Shown: positions 52,149 to 58,414 of the stretch, piece after piece
How positions within the stretch are numbered: the first letter of the stretch is position 1
Layout of the letters: the number at the start of each line of letters is the position of its first letter
Assembly (NCBI GenBank): GCA_017889585.1
Contig: JAGFZX010000021.1
Span: forward strand, 38,411 to 102,410
Source: Bacillota bacterium
GTDB taxonomy: Bacteria > Bacillota > Negativicutes > DSM-13327
Direction: 5' to 3'
Length of the DNA: 64,000 nucleotides
Notes under the pieces: model-generated
What the model was told of the DNA's origin: nothing
The model's database searches: none
The model's input: only the letters and a program-made list of their open reading frames with translations
Made by a program: the position numbers and the translations under genes

Positions 52149-52565
52149 ATGAACCCAATCATTATTGCCATTGACCCAGGGCGGGAAAAATGCGGAATTG
52201 CTGTTGTACATAAAAATGAAGGTGTATTAACCCAGCAAGTCATTAATACCACAGAATTAAATTCCGTAATACAAAGATTAGGTACTGATTATGAGACGAG
52301 TACAGTAGTCATAGGCGATCGAACTTCTAGTAAGGAAGCTAGGCAAAATCTTGAACAAATGAAAATAGCCGGTCAACTACTGACGATTACCCTTGTCGAC
52401 GAACATCGGTCTACTGATCAGGCTCGCCTTCGTTATTGGCAGGCAAATCCACCTAAAGGCTTCAAACGATTGATTCCAGTTACCATGCAAGTTCCCCCTC
52501 GACCGATTGATGATTATGTCGCTGTGATACTGGCGGAACGTTATTTTAATAAGCAAGGAATATAA
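52149..52565 (+). CDS. RuvX/YqgF-like RNase-H-fold protein
   Basis: 138 residues. It begins NPIIIAIDPGREKCGIAVVHKNEG, the YqgF/RuvX nuclease-fold motif with its first acidic residue (IDPGREKCG), with VVIGDRTSSKEA, VDEHRSTDQARLRYW and PRPIDDYVAVILAERY, carrying further acidic positions. YqgF proteins act in pre-16S rRNA 5' processing or as Holliday-junction resolvase-like enzymes; this is a divergent member and may not be the main cellular YqgF. RBS GAGGAG. It is the only non-envelope gene between the porins. The 45 bp before its RBS (52079-52122) recur at 55674-55717. Confidence 0.78.
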   Translation: MNPIIIAIDPGREKCGIAVVHKNEGVLTQQVINTTELNSVIQRLGTDYETSTVVIGDRTSSKEARQNLEQMKIAGQLLTITLVDEHRSTDQARLRYWQANPPKGFKRLIPVTMQVPPRPIDDYVAVILAERYFNKQGI

Positions 52566-52611
52566 ATACGACTAGTTGCATATAATTATCAGATTTTTTT
52601 TGCAAAAAGCA

Positions 52612-52640
52612 TTGCAGGATTAATTTACATAGTGTACAAT
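52612..52640 (+). promoter_or_regulatory. Promoter of second SLH-porin gene
   Basis: -35 TTGCAG (52612-52617), 17-bp spacer, -10 TACAAT (52635-52640). Start of transcription near 52647 gives a ~140-nt leader containing the structured element. Confidence 0.68.
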
Positions 52641-52687
52641 AATAATGTAGCTAAGGTAATCATTGGCATATGAGCGCTAATAAGGAA

Positions 52688-52775
52688 ATATTGAGGGAAC
52701 ATGGATACTCAATGGACAACCCTTCTTAGGCTTATGGTACAATTGTTATCACGCTAACAAATAAAACCTAAGGAG
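52688..52775 (+). ncRNA. Structured 5' leader of the second SLH-porin gene
   Basis: Hairpin ATTGAG (52690-52695) / CTCAAT (52708-52713) with loop GGAACATGGATA; CTTCTTAGG (52722-52730) pairs over 9 bp (one G-U) with CCTAAGGAG (52767-52775), the RBS. TTGTTA / TAACAA forms a further hairpin between them. Confidence 0.74.
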
Positions 52776-52785
52776 AGATTTCAAG

Positions 52786-54075
52786 ATGAAAAAGAAATTA
52801 GTAGCTTCCCTGGCAGCAGCTATGGTACTTGGCGTAGCTGGTACTTCCTTCGCAGCAGCAAATCCTTTCGTAGATGTTCCTGCTAAACATTGGGCTTATG
52901 CTTCAGTAACAACATTGGCACAAGCTGGTATTGTTGATGGTTATGGCGATGGCACATTCAAAGGCGACAAAATGATCAGCCGTTATGAAATGGCTCAAAT
53001 CGTAGCAAAAGCTATGGCTAAATCTGACAAAGCTGATGCTAAACAAAAAGCTGAAATTGATAAATTGGCAGCTGAGTTTGCTGAAGAGTTGAATACACTT
53101 GGTGTACGCGTAAGCGCATTAGAAAAGAAAGTCGGTACTGTTAAAGTAACAGGTGATGCTCGTATTCGTTTCGTTGATACTCACGCTGATAATGGCGATA
53201 CTAAATTTTCAGAGCGTTTCCGTCTGAACTTCAATGCAGATGTGAATGAAAACACTAGTTTCTATGGCCGTTATATTGTACTGAACCACAATGAATTCGG
53301 TAAGTCAAGTAATGTTGCTACTTCAAATGAAATCACTGATGCTGCTTTCACTACCAAAAATTTATTTGGTACAAATAATACTGCTACTACTATCGGTCGC
53401 TTCAGCCAAAGATTCTTGACTCTTGGTTATTTCGCTGATACTACTGGCGGAATCGATGGTGCTAAAGTTGCTTTTGGTAACAAACTGAGAGTAACTGCAG
53501 GTTTTGGTAACTTCAATCAAGCTACTGGTGCAACGTCTGACAGTTATACAATTGCGGATGACGGTACTGTTACAGGAACACCTGGTGCTAATGGCGCTAT
53601 TGAAGAAGCATTCTTCGCAGAAGCTGCTTACGATACAAGCAAAGTGACAAATATTAGAGCTATGTATCTTAAAGAGAAGTCTGGCGTTGACTCTAACTAT
53701 GATGTTAAAGGCGTAAGCTTCTCCACAAAGGTAGCAAAAGACCTTGCTCTTGCTGCTGATTATACTGTAAATAGTGCTCAAGATGATGCTAAAGGTTCTG
53801 TATATCGTCTTACTTACAAAGCAGTTAAACCTGCCGTTCAAGGTTCATGGGATGCTTGGGGCGAATACCGTAAATTTGAAACAGGTGCGAACGTAGCTGC
53901 TATTACTGGCGCATGGCTTCCTGTGACTAATGTCAAAGGCGCTGCTATTGGCGTTGATTATACCCTTGCTAAGAACATTGTGTTCAATGGTATGACAACT
54001 TTTAATAGTAAAACAGCTGATACTGGAGCAGACGCAGATAACTACACTAGATTACAAATTAACTACAATTTCTAA
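52786..54075 (+). CDS. OmpM-type SLH-domain outer-membrane porin (2)
   Basis: 429 residues. Signal peptide 1-24 (ending GTSFAAA), SLH domain (~26-80: FVDVPAKHWAYASVTTLAQAGIVDGYGDGTFKGDKMISRYEMAQIVAKAM), coiled coil (~85-120, AEIDKLAAEFAEELNTLGVRVSALEKKV), then a barrel of ~300 residues ending LQINYNF. Its signal peptide and SLH domain are almost the same as in the 55939 gene, whereas the barrels differ, so recombination or selection has diversified the surface part. The RBS AAGGAG can be masked by the leader. Confidence 0.92.
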   Translation: MKKKLVASLAAAMVLGVAGTSFAAANPFVDVPAKHWAYASVTTLAQAGIVDGYGDGTFKGDKMISRYEMAQIVAKAMAKSDKADAKQKAEIDKLAAEFAEELNTLGVRVSALEKKVGTVKVTGDARIRFVDTHADNGDTKFSERFRLNFNADVNENTSFYGRYIVLNHNEFGKSSNVATSNEITDAAFTTKNLFGTNNTATTIGRFSQRFLTLGYFADTTGGIDGAKVAFGNKLRVTAGFGNFNQATGATSDSYTIADDGTVTGTPGANGAIEEAFFAEAAYDTSKVTNIRAMYLKEKSGVDSNYDVKGVSFSTKVAKDLALAADYTVNSAQDDAKGSVYRLTYKAVKPAVQGSWDAWGEYRKFETGANVAAITGAWLPVTNVKGAAIGVDYTLAKNIVFNGMTTFNSKTADTGADADNYTRLQINYNF

Positions 54076-54084
54076 AATAAAATG

Positions 54085-54108
54085 GGCACCCGTAAGGGTG
54101 CCTTTTTT
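54085..54108 (+). terminator. Terminator after second SLH-porin gene
   Basis: GGCACCC / GGGTGCC with loop GTAA, followed by TTTTTT. Confidence 0.92.
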
Positions 54109-54132
54109 ATTTAAGGTTTGACGTATTTATTA

Positions 54133-54161
54133 TTGACAAAAAATAGTTATTTTGGTATTAT
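54133..54161 (+). promoter_or_regulatory. Consensus promoter for a short transcript
   Basis: -35 TTGACA (54133-54138), 17-bp spacer, -10 TATTAT (54156-54161). Only ~25 bp separate the predicted start from the terminator-like hairpin at 54192, so it would make a ~50-60-nt RNA. Confidence 0.72.
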
Positions 54162-54167
54162 GAATAT

Positions 54168-54228
54168 AAATTAAATGAACTAAGGCAATGTAGCCTTCGC
54201 ATAAGACATGCGGAGGCTTATTTTATTT
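54168..54228 (+). ncRNA. Putative small RNA between two porin genes
   Basis: Interval from the predicted start of the 54133 promoter to the end of the hairpin AGCCTTCGCAT / ATGCGGAGGCT (54192-54202, 54208-54218; one G-U pair) and its TATTTTATTTT tract. No ORF or RBS inside. It could be a stand-alone sRNA or an attenuated leader of the 54552 gene, 320 bp downstream. The rest of the gap holds a promoter and structured leader. Confidence 0.5.
54192..54228 (+). terminator. Terminator-like hairpin ending the short transcript
   Basis: 11-bp stem with loop AAGAC followed by TATTTTATTTT; see the putative small RNA. Confidence 0.72.
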
Positions 54229-54406
54229 TCTGAATCAGAAAATAGACACGTTTTTGATTCCAAATAAGGAAAATTAAGGATTGGAATAAGACAAGTTTCA
54301 TTGTTTACATAAAACATATTTTCGTAAGCAGGAATTTAGCAGATTACGTAGAAATAACAATATTATTAAATTATCCTGAAGAGAAGTAAAGGAAGATACA
54401 ATTTCT

Positions 54407-54436
54407 TTGAAACTTATTCTGGATGATTTATATAAC
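54407..54436 (+). promoter_or_regulatory. Probable promoter of the SLH-less porin gene
   Basis: -35 TTGAAA (54407-54412) and -10 TATATA/TATAAC (54429-54436) with 16- or 18-bp spacing; start near 54443 gives a ~110-nt leader. Confidence 0.5.
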
Positions 54437-54464
54437 CAAAGCGATGTTGAAAGTTGACTAGGAC

Positions 54465-54543
54465 GGTAAGGGAACATGGATACTTATTGGAGCAGGAAGC
54501 CGACAATAGAGCCTTGGAATAAAATAAAAAAGTTCTGAGGAGG
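54465..54543 (+). ncRNA. Structured 5' leader of the SLH-less porin gene
   Basis: Hairpin GGTAAG (54465-54470) / CTTATT (54483-54488), including two G-U pairs, with loop GGAACATGGATA; CCTTGGAA (54512-54519) pairs with TTCTGAGG (54533-54540; two G-U pairs), overlapping the RBS GAGGAGG. The sequences of both helices differ from the SLH-porin leaders, but pairing is kept. Confidence 0.68.
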
Positions 54544-54551
54544 ACAACAAC

Positions 54552-55478
54552 ATGAAAAAGAAAGTTCTTACAGCAGCTGTTGCTGCGATGATCACTTTAA
54601 CTACAGGTGTAGTTATGGCAAATCCAGTGGAAATTGATGGTTCCGCATCTTTCCGTTATCGTGAAGATGGCTACAATGGTAATGGTAATATTACTAGATT
54701 CACATTGAATGCAAAAAGCGAAATAGCTCCTAACTTGAGTCTATACGCTCGTTTCGCAGCCGAAGGTCTTAGCAATGCTAACGTCGGCAGAGATTTTGCT
54801 GGGACAAAAGACTTTATCGGTGAAATTGACCAATATGGTTTACTGTACAATAACGCAGGGGTTTCTTACAAATTAGGTCAACAATCTCCTATCATCGGTG
54901 GACTTGGCTTACTTTATGATGCCAGTGGTTACCTTGGCAATAAAGATTATGGTGTTGCTGATGGTATCAATATTAAAGGTAAAAGCGGCGTAACTTCAAT
55001 TGATTTCCTTGCTGCTCAAGAGAACAATAGCGGTGCTGTTGATAACAAAATTTACTCAGTACGTGCTTCTTACAACCCAACTAAAGCTTTGACTTTAGGC
55101 GCAACTCTTGCTCAGTATAAGGCTGCTACTAACACTAACTTCTACGCTGCTGATGTAAGCTATGTTGATGGTAAAGCGACTTATTCTGGTGAATATGCTA
55201 AATCTAATGCTGATAGTAATGACACAGCTTATGCTGTTGGTGTATCTTATGCATTAGATGCTAAAAATACTGTGTGGGTCAATAACTACAAAGTAGAAGC
55301 AAATGGTAATATTGCTGGTATGACTACTTTTGATTCAGGTAAAAAGGGTTTCTACTATGGTGCTGACCACAGCTTTACGAAAGATACTGCTTTGCACCTG
55401 TTCTATACGGACAGACAAAACTTAGATGATGGTGTAAAAGATACCTCTTTCCGCGCAACAGTAAGCTACAATTTCTAA
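54552..55478 (+). CDS. Outer-membrane porin-like barrel without SLH domain
   Basis: 308 residues. Signal peptide 1-23 (ending VVMANP), then directly a beta-strand-rich barrel: VEIDGSASFRYREDG, ITRFTLNAKSEIAPNLSLYARFAAEG, ending FRATVSYNF with a terminal Phe. The SLH domain and coiled coil of the neighbouring porins are absent, so it cannot act as a tether. It is flanked by SLH porins and shares their leader element, so it appears to be part of the same regulon. Confidence 0.85.
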   Translation: MKKKVLTAAVAAMITLTTGVVMANPVEIDGSASFRYREDGYNGNGNITRFTLNAKSEIAPNLSLYARFAAEGLSNANVGRDFAGTKDFIGEIDQYGLLYNNAGVSYKLGQQSPIIGGLGLLYDASGYLGNKDYGVADGINIKGKSGVTSIDFLAAQENNSGAVDNKIYSVRASYNPTKALTLGATLAQYKAATNTNFYAADVSYVDGKATYSGEYAKSNADSNDTAYAVGVSYALDAKNTVWVNNYKVEANGNIAGMTTFDSGKKGFYYGADHSFTKDTALHLFYTDRQNLDDGVKDTSFRATVSYNF

Positions 55479-55505
55479 TTTTATATAACTGGATTTTTTT
55501 AAAGG

Positions 55506-55534
55506 GAGCAATTTTTAATTGCTCTCTTTTTTTT
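55506..55534 (+). terminator. Terminator after the SLH-less porin gene
   Basis: GAGCAATT / AATTGCTC, loop TTT, followed by TCTTTTTTTT. Confidence 0.9.
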
Positions 55535-55560
55535 ATTATACTAGAAAGTATAAAATTTAT

Positions 55561-55627
55561 GAACCGCAGAGGGTTTATAATAATAAATTCTCTGTGTTCT
55601 CTGTATTCTCTGCGCCTCTGCGGTTAA
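55561..55627 (+). repeat. Family A repeat with shortened left arm
   Basis: GAACCGCAGAGGGTTTATAA, then TCTCTGTGTTCTCTGTATTC and TCTGCGCCTCTGCGGTTA. A tail AAGGACGCGCTAGCGTTTTT follows at 55654, identical to the end of family C copy 1 apart from its last bases. Confidence 0.87.
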
Positions 55628-55673
55628 AAGTTTTTGTCTATATGTTTGTTCCCAAGGACGCGCTAGCGTTTTT

Positions 55674-55717
55674 CTTATTTCAGGAATGTTTTTCATAAAA
55701 TAGAACATATTATTAAT
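55674..55717 (+). repeat. Copy of the sequence upstream of the YqgF-like gene
   Basis: CTTATTTCAGGAATGTTTTT then CATAAAATAGAACATATTAT, matching 52079-52122 before the YqgF-like gene. Indicates that the SLH-porin duplication included flanking sequence. The remaining gap to 55846 shows only the remnant promoter. Confidence 0.7.
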
Positions 55718-55845
55718 ATTGCAACAAAAGAAACTGTTTATATTTATTTGCAAACATGGGAATAAATGTGAGGAATATTATCCCTTATGAGGAATATACT
55801 AGTTGCAGGGCAATAAGTGACATAGTGAGCTACTGATAAGGGCAT

Positions 55846-55928
55846 ATTGAGGGAACTTGGATACTCAACTATTAGCCCTTCTTAGGCTCATGGTGGAATT
55901 GTTGCCATAGAAAATAAAACCTAAGGAG
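55846..55928 (+). ncRNA. Structured 5' leader of the third SLH-porin gene
   Basis: Hairpin TTGAG (55847-55851) / CTCAA (55864-55868), loop GGAACTTGGATA (one change from the others); CTTCTTAGG (55878-55886) pairs with CCTAAGGAG (55920-55928). Compared with the 52688 leader, ~36 bp upstream that held the -10 hexamer are missing. Confidence 0.72.
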
Positions 55929-55938
55929 AGATTCAAAC

Positions 55939-57237
55939 ATGAAAAAGAAGTTAGTAGCCTCTCTGGCAGCTGCAATGGTACTTAGCGTAGCCGGTACTTC
56001 CTTTGCTGCATCAAATCCTTTCGTTGACGTTCCTGCCAAACATTGGGCCTATGATTCAGTGACCAAATTAGCTCAAGCCGGTATTGTTGACGGTTATGGT
56101 GACGGCACCTTTAGAGGTGACAAAGTCATGAGCCGTTATGAAATGGCTCAAATCGTCGCCAAAGCCATGGCTAGATCTGACAAAGCAGATGCTGCTCAAA
56201 AAGCTGCCATCGACAAGCTTGCCGTAGAATTCGCTAGCGAATTAGAAGGTCTAAATGTTCGCATGACCAAAATCGAAAAAAATGCTTCCAGTATAAAAGT
56301 CTCTGGTGAAGCTCGTCTTAGATGGGAAGATTTTGCTTCTGATAAAGTTAGTTATAACAAAGAAGAGTACCGATCTACTGGAACAGTCCCAGGGAAAAGC
56401 GATTTTGTCATTAGGACTCGTATAAACTTAAATGGTACTATCAATGATGATTGGTCTTACTATGGTCGTCTGCAAGGTTTCACCAATTTGCGTGGTGATG
56501 GTAAAGGAGAAGGTGATGACAATAAGCTAACATTGGATAATGCCTTTGTAAAAGGACCATTATTTGGCGCCACCACTACTGTTGGTCGTTTTGACTATTT
56601 TTTGAATAACGGTATGATGATTGATAGTACTTTAAACGGTGTGCAGTTTGAATTTGGTAATACAGTGAAAACTAGGTTGTTTTATGGTAATGAAAATCAT
56701 AACGATATTCTTTATGCAAGCGATTACGCAAGAGTCGCTGGTATTGCTTTAAATTATGCGGCGTCAAAAGATACTAATATTAATGGTGGTTATTATACCT
56801 TTAAAAATAATCATGACTATCAGGAGATATATGAAAGTGATAATGCTAAAGTTTGGGAAGTCGGTTTCAACACGAAGTTAGCTAATGATTGGGGTTTAAA
56901 AGCTTCTTATGGCAAATCAAATGCATATATCCAAAATAAGGCATACTTTGCTCAAGTTGATTACAAAGGAGCCGATAGAACCAAGGTAAATTCTTATGGT
57001 GCTTGGGTTGGCTATCGTCACTTAGAGGCTGCTGTTGCTCCGAAGACCACTTTTGATGGACCGTATGCTTTTGATTATCAACAACTTGGTGGTAAAGGTT
57101 ATGAATTAGGATTTGCTTATGTACCAATGAAGAATTCATTAGTCACGCTTAAGTATGCTGATCTTAAATCCACATTCGATTATGCTTCTGATGTAAAATC
57201 AAAATATTACTTAGCGCAAATGGAATACTTCTTCTAA
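55939..57237 (+). CDS. OmpM-type SLH-domain outer-membrane porin (3)
   Basis: 432 residues. Signal peptide and SLH domain (FVDVPAKHWAYDSVTKLAQAGIVDGYGDGTFRGDKVMSRYEMAQIVAKAM) nearly identical to porin 2, coiled coil (~85-115), then a diverged barrel ending LAQMEYFF. RBS AAGGAG 52-nt after the complementary segment. The -35 TTGCAG (55803) is kept but the -10 seen in porin 2 is deleted, so expression may be low or use another promoter. Confidence 0.92.
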   Translation: MKKKLVASLAAAMVLSVAGTSFAASNPFVDVPAKHWAYDSVTKLAQAGIVDGYGDGTFRGDKVMSRYEMAQIVAKAMARSDKADAAQKAAIDKLAVEFASELEGLNVRMTKIEKNASSIKVSGEARLRWEDFASDKVSYNKEEYRSTGTVPGKSDFVIRTRINLNGTINDDWSYYGRLQGFTNLRGDGKGEGDDNKLTLDNAFVKGPLFGATTTVGRFDYFLNNGMMIDSTLNGVQFEFGNTVKTRLFYGNENHNDILYASDYARVAGIALNYAASKDTNINGGYYTFKNNHDYQEIYESDNAKVWEVGFNTKLANDWGLKASYGKSNAYIQNKAYFAQVDYKGADRTKVNSYGAWVGYRHLEAAVAPKTTFDGPYAFDYQQLGGKGYELGFAYVPMKNSLVTLKYADLKSTFDYASDVKSKYYLAQMEYFF

Positions 57238-57253
57238 ACAAAGAAGTGCGAAG

Positions 57254-57281
57254 CCACTGGTATTATGCCAGTGGTTTTTTT
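57254..57281 (+). terminator. Terminator after third SLH-porin gene
   Basis: CCACTGG / CCAGTGG, loop TATTATG, followed by TTTTTTT. The family C copy 3 starts immediately at its T-tract. Confidence 0.92.
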
Positions 57282-57380
57282 ACGGAATCAGAAAGTATAA
57301 GTTTTTGGCTGTCATTGCGACGAGGTACGAGGAAGCAATCCCCTACTTGTCCAGAGATTGCTTCGCTACACTCGCAATGC
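57281..57380 (+). repeat. Family C palindromic repeat, copy 3, cutting a gene start
   Basis: TTACGGAATCAGAAAGTATA lead-in, CTGTCATTGCGACGAGGTAC, GAGGAAGCAATCCCCTAC, GATTGCTTCGCTACACTCGC, AATG, then directly CTCAAG of the next gene. The usual ACAAAAGG end and tail are missing. Confidence 0.92.
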
Positions 57381-57386
57381 TCAAGT

Positions 57387-58247
57387 ATGGGGTTAACTTT
57401 TGCCAATGCCACGCCAGACATGGCAATACTTGATAAGGTTATTACTGTAGAAAGATTTTTCTATGGTACTGAGCAGACAGGACCTCTTGTCGAACGCATC
57501 AGCAAACTAGAAAGAGACATTTGGGGTAAGGAAAATGCAGGATCACTGGTGAGTCGGGTTGATAAGCTATATTCCTACAGCCGATTAAACGTTGACAATA
57601 TGCCCTCGTTTTTAATTAAAATGAACGCCGCAGAATGGTCCCTTACCCATATGGTCACAGTACAGCCAGTAAAAGCGCGTATCGAAAATCTTGAGCGTGT
57701 ATTCATGGGGAATACATCGACAGGGACATTTGATGATCGTCTTAATCAATTACTTAAATTTGCATATGCCGATGGAAAAGTAGCTGTTGGTAATGTGACT
57801 GTAAATAAAGACAACCTATTGAAGATCAAACTTGTTACACCCCTCAGCACGCGTACCAGTCGTCCTGGTGATGCAGTCGTTTTTCAGATAACAGATGATA
57901 TTTATGTAGATGGCAGTTTAATCATTGCCAAAGGTGCTCAAGGCGCAGGAAAAGTAAATAAAGTCAAAGAATCGAAGAATTTCGGCCGTGATGCACAGAT
58001 GGAAATTAGTTTTGACACCATAGATGCAATTGATGGCTCTAGCATCCGTACAGTACTGGGCGACAAGGCCAAAGAGGAGAATAAGTCCATGGCCATGGCT
58101 GCAGGTGCTTCTGTTGCTGGGATGATGATTCTGGGACCTGTTGGTATAGTCGGCGGCGCCTTTGTCCATGGCAAGGATGTTGATATTCCAGTCGGTACAG
58201 AAATATATATTCAAATCAAAGACCAAACCAATTTATATGGTATATAA
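57387..58247 (+). pseudogene. Exported repeat protein of unknown function, 5' end lost to a repeat
   Basis: 286 residues from ATG 57387; the frame stays open upstream to 57246 only through the family C repeat. It begins MGLTFANATPD, which reads as the last residues of a signal peptide (cleavage after ANA); the basic and hydrophobic parts are missing and there is no RBS. Next come three helical modules of the pattern LERxxxGxxxxGxLxxRxxxL (VITVERFFYGTEQTG, ISKLERDIWGKENAG, IENLERVFMGNTSTG). A beta-rich C-terminal domain (~115-286) with a Gly/Ala/Met hydrophobic stretch follows. Family not recognised. Probably inactive or mislocalised unless a repeat-borne start is used. Confidence 0.7.
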
Positions 58248-58266
58248 ATGAATTTAATATGGTATA

Positions 58267-58304
58267 ATATAGAAAAAGCCGTCGAAAGACGGCTTTTTCT
58301 ATAT
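58267..58304 (+). terminator. Bidirectional terminator before lptD
   Basis: 17-bp perfect stem (58267-58283 and 58288-58304) with a GAAA tetraloop; A5 and T5 runs flank the GC core GCCGTC / GACGGC, so it can work on either strand. Confidence 0.92.
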
Positions 58305-58414
58305 ATTGCCCAATGAAACTGTGCAGGAAAAGGTGTATAATTGTAGAATAATAGTAGGAATAATATACTTTCTGATTTTGTAAATGAGTCTATATTTTTT
58401 GATAGGAGAAAATA

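Noticed and set aside
53362..53841. 159-codon antisense ORF within the second SLH-porin gene
   Set aside because: It has no RBS, an odd Cys/Ser-rich composition, and lies opposite a well-supported gene; a shadow of codon bias.
57246..57386. N-terminal 47 residues of the 57387 gene as real protein
   Set aside because: They are the translation of terminator and family C repeat DNA and form no signal peptide.
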